A stretch of DNA of 64,000 bases from Arcobacter acticola (GTDB lineage Bacteria > Campylobacterota > Campylobacteria > Campylobacterales > Arcobacteraceae): NCBI RefSeq assembly GCF_013177675.1, contig NZ_CP042652.1, positions 2,914,001 to 2,978,000 on the forward strand, written 5' to 3'. Numbering within the stretch: position 1 is the stretch's first letter; the number at the start of each line of letters is the position of its first letter. A program made the position numbers and the translations under genes. Under the pieces are notes generated by a model. That model was not told the DNA's origin. It saw nothing but the letters and a program-made list of their open reading frames with translations, and searched no databases. Below are positions 1 to 12,347 of the stretch, piece by piece.

Positions 1-2027
1 TTTTTATCTAATATTTTTTCATCTTTTAAACTCATAAAATAAGCATGACCTATTGTGTGGTCTCTATCATATAAATATTCTATTCTTTTATTTACAGTTT
101 CAAGAAGAGATTTAATATTAATTTTATCTACCATTAAATCATTACCATTCTCATCTTTAAGCAAATCAGGATTAGGCATCATCTCTTCAAAATGAAATCT
201 TCTTCTTAATGCTGTATCCATTAAAGCGATACTTCTATCTGCTGTATTCATCGTACCTATAATATATAAGTTTTGTGGAACGCCAAATTCATCTCCACTA
301 TAAGGAAGTTTTACTCTTATTTCTTCATCTGCACCAATTCTTTTTGATGGTTCTATTAATGTAATAAGTTCTCCAAAGATTTTTGAAATATTTCCTCTAT
401 TTATTTCATCTATTATTAGGATGTAGTTTTTGTTATTTTCTTTTTCTGATATATCATTTTGAGTTAATAAATTTTTCAATGAATCTAATTTTGTATTATT
501 TTTAATATCATAAATTGACATTTGTGAAAATTGTTTTTTTAATATTTTTTCAAAAGAAAATGCTTCATCTGGAACCAATAACCATTCAACTTCTCTTGAT
601 TGTACATATGTTCTTAATGTATCATCATCTATATATTTATAATCACCAATAATTTTGGCTATAGCTCTTAATTTTCTATTACCATAAGATACTAAAACTA
701 TATCATCTTTTTTCATTTTATTTTTTAATATATTTATTGCTGTTGGCGGGTAACTATACTTCTCATTGTCATCAAGTTTTTTAGCAATTGAATCTCTATT
801 TACACAATCACTAAAATCTAATCCATTTCCAAATCCGAGTAAAATTTTATTATTTTCAATACAATAATTGAATAAATAGTCATCTTCACTATTTTGAGAA
901 TCCCCTAAAGATATTTTCCAAACATTAACTTTTTCATCAAAATCATAAATAGACTTTTTTTCTGATTTAATACTCTTTGCTTGTTCACATAAGCGTTTAA
1001 AAATACCTGCTTCAATATCATATGTAATTATTTTATTTTCATTATCAGTGATTGTTTGTGCTTTAATCCCTTCAACAAACTCTTCATATCCATAACTTTG
1101 ATGAAGTGTTACAAACTCTATTTGACCTCTTTGTTCATCTTTAAAATATTCAAACAATCCTTTTAAATGCTGTCTTTTTTTAATTTCATCATTAATCTCT
1201 AAAATTCTATTATATGTTTTTTCAATAGGTTCTATATCATTGCCATCTTTATCTTTTACTTTAAAATCATATTCTGTTTTTCTATCATTTTCTTTTTCAA
1301 AAATAATTTCTAAAGCTTTATTAATAGTATTATATGTTTTCCCAGTTCCTGGACTTCCATATAATATTTGGTTTAAGGGCTGAAATTTCATTATTATATC
1401 TTCTGAATTTTCAAATTCTTCTTTTTCTTCATAAACTTCAATTTCATCTTTTTTATCATTAAGTTTTGTTTTCTCCCATAATTTTGTTGAATAATCAAAA
1501 ATTGATATATTCACTGGTTTATTATTTATTAATTCTTCTTGAATTTCATAAATTTTGTTTTTACTAGATAATTCATTTAATGCTTTTTTTGCAAAGATAT
1601 CAATTAAATCACCTTTTTCTGCATATAAAAAAGCGATTTTCCATTTTATTCCATCTCCAAAAAGAGTTGAATTTTCTATTTCTTTAAAATTCTTTTTTAT
1701 TGCAAATTCAATTATTTTAATAATTTCATTTTTAACTTTCTGGAATGCATCAGTACAATTAGTACCTAAACTTTTATGCCATGCATATTTTTCATCATAT
1801 AGGATATTTATTTTTGTAGGTACTTTATCGTACATATATATCTTAAATTTTGAACTATCTCCACCTCTTATACTTCCTATATCTGGTGTATTATGTTCTA
1901 AATCATAAGTAAAATCTTTTCTGTTTTTACCACCTTTTGAACTATAATCTTCAATTGTTAAATTTTTTATTTTATTCAAATTCCATTTTTCTGTAAACTT
2001 ATTCTTTGTTTCTTCTGCAATACTCAT
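1..2027 (-). CDS. McrB-like AAA+ NTPase, partial (C-terminus beyond window)
   Basis: The frame stays open to the left edge, giving 675 codons. A Walker A motif GSPGTGKT lies near residue 224 and a Walker B/McrB signature IIDEINRGNISKIFGELI near residues 535-552. These are followed by NTADRSIALMDTALRRRF and DHTIGHAYF, which are hallmarks of the McrB GTPase that drives McrBC modified-DNA restriction. About 300 residues separate Walker A from Walker B, far more than in E. coli McrB. The insert holds a stretch (WKISLGDS, LLGFGNG, DIVLVSYGNRKLRAIAKI) that resembles an EVE/PUA-like modified-base reader; that reading is inference. The ATG overlaps the stop of the upstream nuclease gene as ATGA, so the two are translationally coupled. 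A McrC partner, if present, lies outside the window. Confidence 0.88.
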   Translation of the reverse strand, partial: MSIAEETKNKFTEKWNLNKIKNLTIEDYSSKGGKNRKDFTYDLEHNTPDIGSIRGGDSSKFKIYMYDKVPTKINILYDEKYAWHKSLGTNCTDAFQKVKNEIIKIIEFAIKKNFKEIENSTLFGDGIKWKIAFLYAEKGDLIDIFAKKALNELSSKNKIYEIQEELINNKPVNISIFDYSTKLWEKTKLNDKKDEIEVYEEKEEFENSEDIIMKFQPLNQILYGSPGTGKTYNTINKALEIIFEKENDRKTEYDFKVKDKDGNDIEPIEKTYNRILEINDEIKKRQHLKGLFEYFKDEQRGQIEFVTLHQSYGYEEFVEGIKAQTITDNENKIITYDIEAGIFKRLCEQAKSIKSEKKSIYDFDEKVNVWKISLGDSQNSEDDYLFNYCIENNKILLGFGNGLDFSDCVNRDSIAKKLDDNEKYSYPPTAINILKNKMKKDDIVLVSYGNRKLRAIAKIIGDYKYIDDDTLRTYVQSREVEWLLVPDEAFSFEKILKKQFSQMSIYDIKNNTKLDSLKNLLTQNDISEKENNKNYILIIDEINRGNISKIFGELITLIEPSKRIGADEEIRVKLPYSGDEFGVPQNLYIIGTMNTADRSIALMDTALRRRFHFEEMMPNPDLLKDENGNDLMVDKINIKSLLETVNKRIEYLYDRDHTIGHAYFMSLKDEKILDK

Positions 2028-3505
2028 CTAACACACTCCTTCAATTTATCTAAAATTCTAACCATTGCCAAAGTATCCAATTTACAATACTCCAACAAAG
2101 CTTTTCTATATTCTTCTTTTTTATTTATATCATCAATTTTTGATAGATTTGCGAAAGCCTGCATTGCTTCACCACCATTATGAATTAAGTTTAAATCTTT
2201 ATATGCATTTTCAAATTCTGGCACAAGTGCTGGAAGTACATATTTGATTGAGTAACTTCCTTTCATTAAAGGTGTATAGTAATCTTTTTTTTGAAATGGA
2301 ATCATCAAATCATGACAATTATCATGTATATTCATAAGATGAGAACCTAGACTTGTATATAAATCTGCTAGTTTTCTAATAACACCTTTTTCAAATCCCA
2401 TATTGTATGCTAATACTGTTACATCTTTTGGTATATGATTAGTAAGGCTTATTGCTATTTGTTCTCTTGGGTCTATGCTATCAGGAGATAAGAACTCTTT
2501 ATGTTCCAAAGTTCCATCTTCATACTCTATATGCAAGGAGTATTGAAATGGTATTTGTTGATAAGGACTTAGTCCTATAAATTGTGGAACTGCTTGTTGA
2601 AAAGTTTCAAAATCTAAATGATAAATTGGATAAGTTAATGTTTCTAAAAACTCTTTTATTGCAGGTTTATTTATAATAGTTTTATTTTGTTTTTCTGAAG
2701 CTATTTGAATTTGTTGTGATACAGAAAATGATTCTAAATCTTCTAATTGTGAAAATTCTAATATTCCATTTTTATAATATTCAAATTTCTTTTTTGTAGA
2801 TAATCTTGAAATATCAAATATACTATATTTGGGAATATGCTTCCAACAATAATCAATTGCATCACATGAGTAAGGATTTGAACAATGCGTTCCTATATCT
2901 ATATTTGGTTCAATTGGATTTGAAATAGTATTTCTAAAACTTTCAATATTACTTTTAATATTTTTTTGAAGCTCTTTTATTTCAAGTGTTACATCAACTA
3001 TAGAAAAAAGTTGATTTATATCTAAAGTTTCACCTCTTACATAACTATTGTTTATATGTATTATATTTACTTGTTTTACATTATATCCTAAGCCATTTAA
3101 TACATAGTATTGAATAGAAGCATCGTGTAAATAAACATCTTTAACTTCTGTTGAGCTTTTAACTTCGTAGATTTTTACTTCTTTTTTAGCTGCATCTACA
3201 ATTTCTAAAATATCAACTGCAACAAAAATATCATCATAAGAAAATGAAGCTTCATAAATATTTTTCATTCCCATATTAATCCATAACTTAGTTTGAATAA
3301 TCATATCTTCAAATCCAAGTTTAAAGGGAACTGTTTTACCATTTGGGAAAAGCTTACAAGCTAAATCCCCTACATCATTTCCATTTTCAAAAATAGCTTG
3401 GGCTGAATCATCAGGTAAAGATAAAACTTCTTTTTTGTTTTTCTTTAACCAAAGAGATTTTTGACATTGTAAACCTCTTGTATATAGTGATTTTGAAAGT
3501 TTCAT
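2024..3505 (-). CDS. DUF2779 protein: Cas4-like PD-(D/E)XK nuclease fused to DEDD exonuclease
   Basis: This 493-residue protein has two recognisable halves. The N-terminal half looks like Cas4/RecB-family nucleases: D98 and the motif E114-V-K116 form the PD-(D/E)XK core. C14 together with C208, C214 and C220 could hold an iron-sulfur cluster as in Cas4. The C-terminal half (DUF2779) carries DFET at 298-301 and YCKLD with D477, as in DEDD-type 3'-5' exonucleases. It is the first gene of a two-gene unit with the McrB-like NTPase, overlapping it by 4 nt. A -10-like TATAAT lies at 3533-3538. Family function is not established; a role in DNA processing or defence is inferred from the domains and partner. 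Confidence 0.82.
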   Translation of the reverse strand: MKLSKSLYTRGLQCQKSLWLKKNKKEVLSLPDDSAQAIFENGNDVGDLACKLFPNGKTVPFKLGFEDMIIQTKLWINMGMKNIYEASFSYDDIFVAVDILEIVDAAKKEVKIYEVKSSTEVKDVYLHDASIQYYVLNGLGYNVKQVNIIHINNSYVRGETLDINQLFSIVDVTLEIKELQKNIKSNIESFRNTISNPIEPNIDIGTHCSNPYSCDAIDYCWKHIPKYSIFDISRLSTKKKFEYYKNGILEFSQLEDLESFSVSQQIQIASEKQNKTIINKPAIKEFLETLTYPIYHLDFETFQQAVPQFIGLSPYQQIPFQYSLHIEYEDGTLEHKEFLSPDSIDPREQIAISLTNHIPKDVTVLAYNMGFEKGVIRKLADLYTSLGSHLMNIHDNCHDLMIPFQKKDYYTPLMKGSYSIKYVLPALVPEFENAYKDLNLIHNGGEAMQAFANLSKIDDINKKEEYRKALLEYCKLDTLAMVRILDKLKECVR

Positions 3506-3874
3506 ATTAACCTTAAATTTATAAATAAAAAAATTATACCATTCAAATGACTCTCAAATGACTCTTTTTTATTTTTATTGCTAAATTATAGTTAGAAATT
3601 AGGAAAGCTTTATGTCTGGAAGATGAAAATAAATTTTTAGATTTTTGTTTTGTAAATTTATATAATAGTATTAAAATACATTAGTTCTTTTTAATTAAAA
3701 TGGTTACCTAGATTGACTGTAAGATATTTGTCTCTTAATAGAGACGAAATAGAGACGGTTTTTTTATCAATTTTTAGTAAAAGTAGAAATTAGTGTGTCT
3801 AAAAGTACCTATTTTTAGCTAATTTGATTAAAAAACATCTGTTGTTGTATCTTACGAATAAGATACTAATTAAC
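3506..3874. other. Intergenic region with short repeats and hairpins, no gene seen
   Basis: No coding frame is convincing here. Near 3544-3565 the 11-mer CAAATGACTCT is tandemly duplicated. At 3730-3745 there is a hairpin GTCTCT-TAAT-AGAGAC, followed by another AGAGAC copy and a T-run, so it could act as a plus-strand terminator. At 3847-3866 GTATCTTA and TAAGATAC form an 8-bp inverted repeat around CGAA, just past the stop of the DUF493 gene, and may end that minus-strand transcript. Confidence 0.5.
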
Positions 3875-4138
3875 TTATAAAACCATTTTAATATTAGAAT
3901 GGTCCCCTAGCATTTTATAAATCTCTTTTCTATCATCTTCATTATGTACTAAAAGCTCTAAAGTATAACTTTTAAATTTACCTTTACTACTAACTTTTGA
4001 TTCTTTAACTTTATGCTCTCTATTTGAGATTACTTCTTTAACAGTAATTTTAATATCAATATGTGTTAATGCAACTAATTTATATTCCCAGTTACATGGA
4101 TAATCTAGTTCTAATTTTTCTTTACTCAAATCAACCAT
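3875..4138 (-). CDS. DUF493 (HP0495/YbeD-like) protein
   Basis: This 87-residue protein matches the small ACT-like/ferredoxin-fold family called DUF493, YbeD or HP0495. Recognisable parts are the N-terminal LDYPCNWEYKLV and the C-terminal DDRKEIYKMLGDHSNIKMVL, which resembles the usual 'iyk.L..h..V...L' ending. Its ATG abuts the moaC stop with no gap, so it is probably co-transcribed with moaC. The family is thought to be regulatory, but no biochemical role is secure, and the moaC neighbour does not by itself imply a molybdenum cofactor function. Confidence 0.82.
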   Translation of the reverse strand: MVDLSKEKLELDYPCNWEYKLVALTHIDIKITVKEVISNREHKVKESKVSSKGKFKSYTLELLVHNEDDRKEIYKMLGDHSNIKMVL

Positions 4139-4618
4139 CTATAAATCCTTTCTGTTAAAATCACCACTTTTACCACCTGATTTATTTTCTAATTGAACCT
4201 TAGAAATAATCATTGATTTATCAATAGCTTTAACCATATCATAAATAGTTAATAAACCAACAGAAACACCAGTTAGAGCTTCCATCTCAACACCTGTTTG
4301 ACCATTTAACTTTGCTGTTACGATTAGTTTAAATCCAGGTAATTCAGGTTTTTCTTCAATATCACAATTTATTCCACTTAATAATAAAGGATGGCACATA
4401 GGAATTAAATCACTAGTTTTTTTAACTCCCATAATAGCTGCAACTACTGCTGTTTGTAATACTGGACCTTTTTTTGTAGTATTTGAAATAATCGCATCAA
4501 AAGCATCTTGTGACATTGTAATTTCACCTGATGCAATTGCAATACGTTTAGTTTCACTCTTATCTGATACATCAACCATTTTAGGTCTATCATTCTCATC
4601 TAAATGTGTTAAATTCAA
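4139..4618 (-). CDS. moaC: MoaC, cyclic pyranopterin monophosphate synthase
   Basis: MoaC acts with MoaA in the cytoplasm to turn GTP into cyclic pyranopterin monophosphate, the first step of molybdenum cofactor synthesis. The 159-residue length is normal. Family signatures are visible: MVDVSDK near the N-terminus, [19 protein letters not shown] in the middle, [23 protein letters not shown], and the C-terminal [11 protein letters not shown] with the conserved lysines. It heads a two-gene unit with the DUF493 gene. Confidence 0.96.
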   Translation of the reverse strand: MNLTHLDENDRPKMVDVSDKSETKRIAIASGEITMSQDAFDAIISNTTKKGPVLQTAVVAAIMGVKKTSDLIPMCHPLLLSGINCDIEEKPELPGFKLIVTAKLNGQTGVEMEALTGVSVGLLTIYDMVKAIDKSMIISKVQLENKSGGKSGDFNRKDL

Positions 4619-4731
4619 AATAATCCTTTTTCTTAAAAAAATATTATAATCTAATAATAGTTAAATAAGAATTAAGTAAACTTTAAATATAATGCAGACC
4701 TAAAATTTAAAAAAGAAAGTGGGTGATTTTA

Positions 4732-4944
4732 GTGCCAGGTATAAAAGTTAAAGATAGCGAATCTTTTGACGAAGCTTATAGAAGGTTTAAAAAGCAATGT
4801 GATAGAAATCTAATCGTAACAGAAACAAGAGCAAGAAGATATTTCGAGCCGATGACAGAGATTAGAAAAAAACAAAAAATTTCTGCTAGAAAGAAAATGT
4901 TAAAAAGACTATACATGCTAAGAAGATACGAATCAAGATTATAA
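4732..4944 (+). CDS. rpsU: Ribosomal protein S21
   Basis: Small-subunit protein S21, 70 residues and strongly basic, ending [17 protein letters not shown] as in Campylobacterota. I start it at the GTG giving MPGIKV, because relatives begin MPGIKV. An upstream in-frame GTG at 4723 would add three residues not found in the family. The bases GGTGAT just ahead of 4732 match the extended anti-Shine-Dalgarno partner. It is monocistronic, followed by a strong terminator. Confidence 0.95.
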   Translation: MPGIKVKDSESFDEAYRRFKKQCDRNLIVTETRARRYFEPMTEIRKKQKISARKKMLKRLYMLRRYESRL

Positions 4945-4967
4945 TATTTTGTTTTGTTGAACAAAAA

Positions 4968-5001
4968 AAGGAGAAACTCTTTGAGTTTCTCCTTTTTTTT
5001 T
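4968..5001 (+). terminator. rpsU terminator
   Basis: A 12-bp perfect stem, AAGGAGAAACTC against GAGTTTCTCCTT, closes a 3-nt loop and is followed by a run of T. It lies 23 nt after the rpsU stop and is a textbook intrinsic terminator. Confidence 0.92.
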
Positions 5002-5013
5002 GCCTTAATTAAT

Positions 5014-5193
5014 TTAGAAATTTATAATAAAAACATTTATTGATAAAATTAAATGAATAAAAGTATTCACACCTAAAAAACCTCTTCTAGAAAGCAAAAA
5101 AACAACAAACCCCATACCAAGACTAAGTAAAATAGAAAAAGCCCGTATAATAGAAATATAGAGGATTATTAATTTTGAATGATTAATTGTGAA
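5014..5193 (-). pseudogene. Remnant 3' end of a membrane-protein gene
   Basis: On the minus strand the frame is open for 59 codons between stops. It encodes hydrophobic, coding-like sequence (SIIRAFSILLSLGMGFVV, then FLLSRRGFLGVNTFIHLIL) ending in INVFIINF. There is no start codon at its head. Upstream the frame meets a TTTTGAATT-type repeat with a stop, so the 5' part of the gene seems lost or replaced by repeat DNA. The parent family was not recognised. It could instead be chance open sequence. Confidence 0.35.
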
Positions 5194-5292
5194 TTATGAA
5201 TGGAAAAGAGGATTTGTATATTTGTAATTGGTATATTGGTCTATTAGTGTATTAAAAATTGATGCTAAGTATTAAGCGCTAAGTAAAAAACC
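5168..5292. repeat. Mosaic of short degenerate repeats downstream of 5S
   Basis: This stretch holds TTTTGAATG/TGAATTATGAAT units, then alternating TATATTTG-type units, then the pair TGCTAAGTATTAAG and GCGCTAAGTA near 5263-5285. No gene is visible. The same TTTTGAATT-type family recurs at 5581-5617 and 9258-9290, in the rRNA operon spacers. Confidence 0.5.
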
Positions 5293-5296
5293 AGAA

Positions 5297-5338
5297 TTCA
5301 GTGCTCAGAATTCAGTGCTCAGAGTTCAGTGCTCAGAA
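5297..5338 (+). repeat. Three tandem 14-bp repeats (TTCAGTGCTCAGAR), forward
   Basis: Three consecutive copies of a 14-bp unit, phase TTCAGTGCTCAGA plus A or G. The reverse complement of this unit is found at 9132-9159 on the other side of the 5S/23S block. Both orientations also flank the four-helix-bundle gene in the cys operon. Confidence 0.85.
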
Positions 5339-5373
5339 AGTCAAGCCAAAAAAGATAAAACCCAAAAAAACAA

Positions 5374-5432
5374 ACTAAAAAAAAAGCTTCTACCTAAAAA
5401 TACTTTTTAAAGTATGAATAAGTAAAAGCTTT
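5374..5432 (-). terminator. rRNA operon terminator
   Basis: On the minus strand AAAGCTTTTAC pairs with GTAGAAGCTTT around an inner hairpin (TACTTT/AAAGTA at 5401-5414). The structure is followed by a T-run (A-run at 5374-5385 on the plus strand). It lies about 15 nt past the 5S 3' end. Confidence 0.75.
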
Positions 5433-5447
5433 GATTAATAAACTCAA

Positions 5448-5564
5448 GAGCTGGCAGCGGCCTACGTTTCCACCAGGGGACCCGGCAGTATTATCGGCGA
5501 TGAAGTGCTTGACTTCCAGGTTCGGAATGGGACTGGGTATTTCCACTTCTCTATAGCCACCAGC
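5448..5564 (-). rRNA. rrf: 5S rRNA
   Basis: 117 nt, with conserved blocks CCCATTCCGAACCTGGAAG and GCCGATAATACTGCCGGG. The terminal stem pairs GCTGGTGGC with the 3' GCTGCCAGC. It is the last gene of the rRNA operon. Ends are set from the terminal helix and may be off by a few bases. Confidence 0.95.
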
Positions 5565-5566
5565 AA

Positions 5567-5653
5567 AGTTGAGTGTTAAATTTAATTTTGAATGCTTAAT
5601 TTTGAATTTTGAATTAAAACCCAAATTAAGTAAATTATACTTAACACTCAACT
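5567..5653 (-). repeat. 13-bp inverted repeat around a TTTTGAATT repeat in the 23S-5S spacer
   Basis: AGTTGAGTGTTAA at 5567-5579 is perfectly complementary to TTAACACTCAACT at 5641-5653. In the loop lie several TTTTGAAT-type units (5585-5617). The stem abuts the 5S 5' end and is probably an RNA processing hairpin in the precursor. Confidence 0.75.
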
Positions 5654-5765
5654 CTATACTAGAGTTAAGAAAAAATAATGTTAAAGTCTTAAAATAAACA
5701 CAATTTGTTTATTAAATATATCCTGCGCTTATGCATAACCATAAAAGCTACGGTTCCGAAACTAT

Positions 5766-5787
5766 AAAAGTGAAGCAGTTCACTTTT
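5766..5787 (-). other. 9-bp hairpin in the 23S-5S spacer
   Basis: AAAAGTGAA and TTCACTTTT pair perfectly around GCAG. It lies between the 23S processing stem and 5S and may be a processing signal. It lacks a following T-run, so a terminator role is unlikely. Confidence 0.5.
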
Positions 5788-5805
5788 AATAACGTTTCTC
5801 ATATA

Positions 5806-5832
5806 TTTAATAAGATAGTAAACCAAAGAATA
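5806..5832 (-). other. 23S processing stem, 3' arm
   Basis: TTTAATAAGATAGTA and the following AAAGAAT pair with the arm at 8784-8808 upstream of 23S. The stem would enclose the whole 23S, as in RNase III processing stems of bacterial pre-rRNA. Confidence 0.75.
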
Positions 5833-8746
<2,914 letters not shown>

Positions 8747-8783
8747 ATAAACAGAATTAAATTCTGTCGCATTTTTGATAATT

Positions 8784-8808
8784 ATTCTTTGGCTACTATC
8801 TTATTAAA
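8784..8808 (-). other. 23S processing stem, 5' arm
   Basis: Complementary to 5806-5832 (core TACTATCTTATTAAA), about 40 nt upstream of the 23S 5' end. Together the arms form the expected pre-23S stem. Confidence 0.75.
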
Positions 8809-9131
8809 CATATTTAAATTAATGAATCTAATCATCAACTCTTACATCTTAATAAAATTAGTTGTGTTCTATCTATTTCAAATTATCTTAAAAAAACAAG
8901 TTTTTTCAAGGTAACAATTTTTAGATAATTAAATTTTTGTTTTTAAATTATGTTCTTTCGAACGTAAATTAAACGAAAAAATTAAAGACTTTAACATTAT
9001 ATTTTTAAATATCATTTTAGATTTCTCTAAAAGTTTTGATTCGAAAATCAAATATAAATTCAAACTAATTTGAACTTATATTTAATTTTACTCTCAAGCT
9101 AAATTATTATAACTGAACTTTAAATTCTATC
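8809..9131. other. tRNA-Ala to 23S spacer
   Basis: AT-rich internal transcribed spacer with no gene. It contains several short inverted segments (for example around 9040-9085, AAATATAAATTCAAA against TTTGAACTTATATTT) and ends in the 14-bp repeat block. Confidence 0.55.
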
Positions 9132-9166
9132 TTCTGAGCACTGAACTCTGATTACTGAACTCTAAA
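9132..9166 (-). repeat. Two 14-bp repeats (YTCTGAGCACTGAA), reverse, plus partial third
   Basis: TTCTGAGCACTGAA then CTCTGATTACTGAA then CTCTAAAA. These are the reverse complement of the units at 5297-5338. The two blocks are inverted with respect to each other and enclose the tRNA-Ala-proximal spacer, 23S and 5S. Confidence 0.82.
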
Positions 9167-9171
9167 ATAGG

Positions 9172-9247
9172 TGGTGGAGAATAGCGGGATCGAACCGCTG
9201 ACCTCCTGCGTGCAAAGCAGGCGCTCTCCCAGCTGAGCTAATTCCCC
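9172..9247 (-). tRNA. tRNA-Ala (TGC)
   Basis: 76 nt including an encoded CCA. The acceptor stem is GGGGAAT/ATTCTCC, the anticodon loop CTTTGCACG carries TGC, and the T-loop is GGTTCGATCCC. It lies between tRNA-Ile and 23S in the operon. Confidence 0.96.
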
Positions 9248-9257
9248 TGGGACTAAT

Positions 9258-9330
9258 AATTTTGAATTCTAAATTCTGAATTTTGAATTAAAAAAATTAA
9301 TTCAACATTTAAAATTTAACATTCAACATT
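9258..9330. repeat. TTTTGAATT and TTCAACATT repeats between the two tRNAs
   Basis: AATTTTGAATT units (9258-9290) are followed by TTCAACATTT/TTAACATTCAACATT units (9297-9330). They fill the spacer between tRNA-Ala and tRNA-Ile and belong to the same degenerate family seen at 5168-5200 and 5581-5617. Confidence 0.6.
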
Positions 9331-9342
9331 ATAAGATTATCA

Positions 9343-9419
9343 TGGTGGGCCTACCAGGACTTGAACCTGGGACCTCACGATTATCAGTCGAGCGCTCTAG
9401 CCAGCTGAGCTATAGGCCC
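9343..9419 (-). tRNA. tRNA-Ile (GAT)
   Basis: 77 nt with an encoded CCA. The acceptor stem GGGCCTA pairs with TAGGCCC, the anticodon arm reads CTGATAATC with GAT, and the T-loop is GGTTCAAGTCC. It sits in the usual position after 16S. Confidence 0.96.
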
Positions 9420-9435
9420 CTACTACCTATTTAAA

Positions 9436-9457
9436 TAATCTTTATAAACCGAATATA
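9436..9457 (-). other. 16S processing stem, 3' arm
   Basis: TAATCTTTATAAACCGAATAT pairs with 11215-11235 upstream of 16S (one mismatch). The helix encloses the 16S. Confidence 0.75.
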
Positions 9458-9523
9458 TAAAATCTTTGCCATTTTCTTTATTTGATATTTGAAATCAGAA
9501 ACGAATCTGATCTCTTATCTCTG

Positions 9524-11037
<1,514 letters not shown>

Positions 11038-11328
11038 AAATTGAAGTTTTTGAACTTGACTTCTTCTGTATTATTTTACTAATTACAAAATTATCACTCA
11101 TAAGTTAATAGACAAGTTTAATATGTTTTACCATACTTTTCTTGTTTTATATATTTAACATTATTCTTATTTTTAATCTGAATAAATTGACAGATTTAAA
11201 CAACAAGAATTACATATTCGGTTTACAAAGATTACTTTATAAACGTTATAATTTATTTTAAAGATCATCCACATTCAAACTATCTCGTTACCATCACACT
11301 TTCGTTTGATGCGTTCCAGTCAAATTGG
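11038..11328 (-). other. rRNA operon leader
   Basis: About 290 nt of transcribed leader between the predicted start of transcription and 16S. It contains the 5' arm of the 16S processing stem at 11215-11235. Near 11258-11270 the minus strand reads TGATCTTTAAAA, which resembles a boxA antitermination site. No gene is visible. Confidence 0.6.
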
Positions 11329-11334
11329 ACGGGA

Positions 11335-11363
11335 ATTATAATAGATTCCTCTGGGTTTGTCAA
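11335..11363 (-). promoter_or_regulatory. rRNA operon promoter
   Basis: On the minus strand a perfect TTGACA (11358-11363) is separated by 17 nt from a perfect TATAAT (11335-11340). This consensus sigma-70 promoter faces the 16S gene. Confidence 0.92.
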
Positions 11364-11608
11364 GACCTTTTAGCTGAAATTTGGCTTAAATTTTTGGATT
11401 TACGTTTTTTGGTGAATATTACTTATTTTTTATAGTAATTCTCTAGATATATATGCTTATTGTTTAATTTTTAATCAATTCTATTAATCATCTATTTACT
11501 TTTTTCATCTATTATTACCATTAGAGTGTAATATATGTGTTATTTAAAGATATTATTAAGTCTAACAATATAGAATTGCACAATCAAAAATATAAAAAGG
11601 AAATAACT

Positions 11609-12307
11609 ATGTATAATAGAGATTATTTATCAAATCAATCTACACAATATACTCAAGAGTCTTCTCAAGCTCAGCTGATGAGTTTCTTGAAAGCTACTTA
11701 TCAATTATTTGCTGGTTCATTATTAGCAGCAACTGCTGGTGCTTATATTGGATTAGGAATTGTTTCAATACTAATGGGACCTGTTAAATGGGTTTTATTT
11801 GCTGTTGAATTAGCATTAATCTTTTTTGTTATCCCAAGAGTTAAACATACTCCAGGTGTTAACTTAGCTGTATTATTTGCTTTTACGTTTATTACAGGTT
11901 TAACAATTGCTCCTTTATTAACAGCAATTTTTGCAATGCCTAGTGGTGCTGCAATTGTAGGTCAAGCATTTTTAATGACTTCTGTTGCTTTTGGTGGGAT
12001 TTCAATGTTTGCAATGACAACTAAAAGAGATTTCTCTTCTATGGGTAAATTTTTATTCATTGCTTTAATTATTATGATTGTTGCTGGTATTTCAAATATC
12101 TTCATTCAATCTTCAATGATGCAATTAGCAATCGCTAGTGGTGGTGCTTTATTATTCTCTGCTTTCATTTTATATGATACGCAACAAATAATTAAAGGGA
12201 ATTACGATTCTCCTATTGAAGCTGCATTATCTTTATATTTAGATTTCTTCAATTTGTTTATATCTTTATTACAAATTTTAGGAATTATGAATAGCGATGA
12301 CAAATAA
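11609..12307 (+). CDS. Bax inhibitor-1/YccA family membrane protein
   Basis: Inner-membrane protein of 232 residues with about seven hydrophobic helices. The pattern of the BI-1 (TMBIM) family is clear, including the late segment SAFILYDTQQIIKG and the ending YLDFFNLFISLLQILG. Bacterial members are linked to FtsH protease modulation (YccA) or calcium leak (YetJ); which applies here is unknown. An in-frame upstream ATG at 11537 exists, but AAAAGG eight bases before 11609 and family lengths favour the shorter start MYNRDYLSNQ. It is monocistronic and ends at a terminator. Confidence 0.9.
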   Translation: MYNRDYLSNQSTQYTQESSQAQLMSFLKATYQLFAGSLLAATAGAYIGLGIVSILMGPVKWVLFAVELALIFFVIPRVKHTPGVNLAVLFAFTFITGLTIAPLLTAIFAMPSGAAIVGQAFLMTSVAFGGISMFAMTTKRDFSSMGKFLFIALIIMIVAGISNIFIQSSMMQLAIASGGALLFSAFILYDTQQIIKGNYDSPIEAALSLYLDFFNLFISLLQILGIMNSDDK

Positions 12308-12308
12308 C

Positions 12309-12336
12309 AAAACTAACTCTTTTTAGAGTTAGTTTT
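12309..12336 (+). terminator. Terminator after the YccA-like gene
   Basis: AAAACTAACTC pairs with GAGTTAGTTTT, an 11-bp stem with a T-rich loop. It lies directly after the stop, and only 11 nt before the ATG of the next gene. Confidence 0.75.
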
Positions 12337-12347
12337 AACTATATCAT

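Noticed and set aside
1555-1908. Plus-strand frame of 117 codons
   Set aside because: It lies opposite the well-supported McrB-like coding sequence and looks like its shadow.
1-3505. CRISPR locus because of the Cas4-like domain
   Set aside because: No repeat-spacer array and no other cas genes are present.
4723-4731. Longer S21 start at the first GTG
   Set aside because: Family members begin MPGIKV, and the ribosome-site-like GGTGAT would be inside the coding region.
5394-5651. Minus-strand open frame across 5S rRNA
   Set aside because: It lies on the 5S gene and its spacer hairpin; codon pattern comes from rRNA structure.
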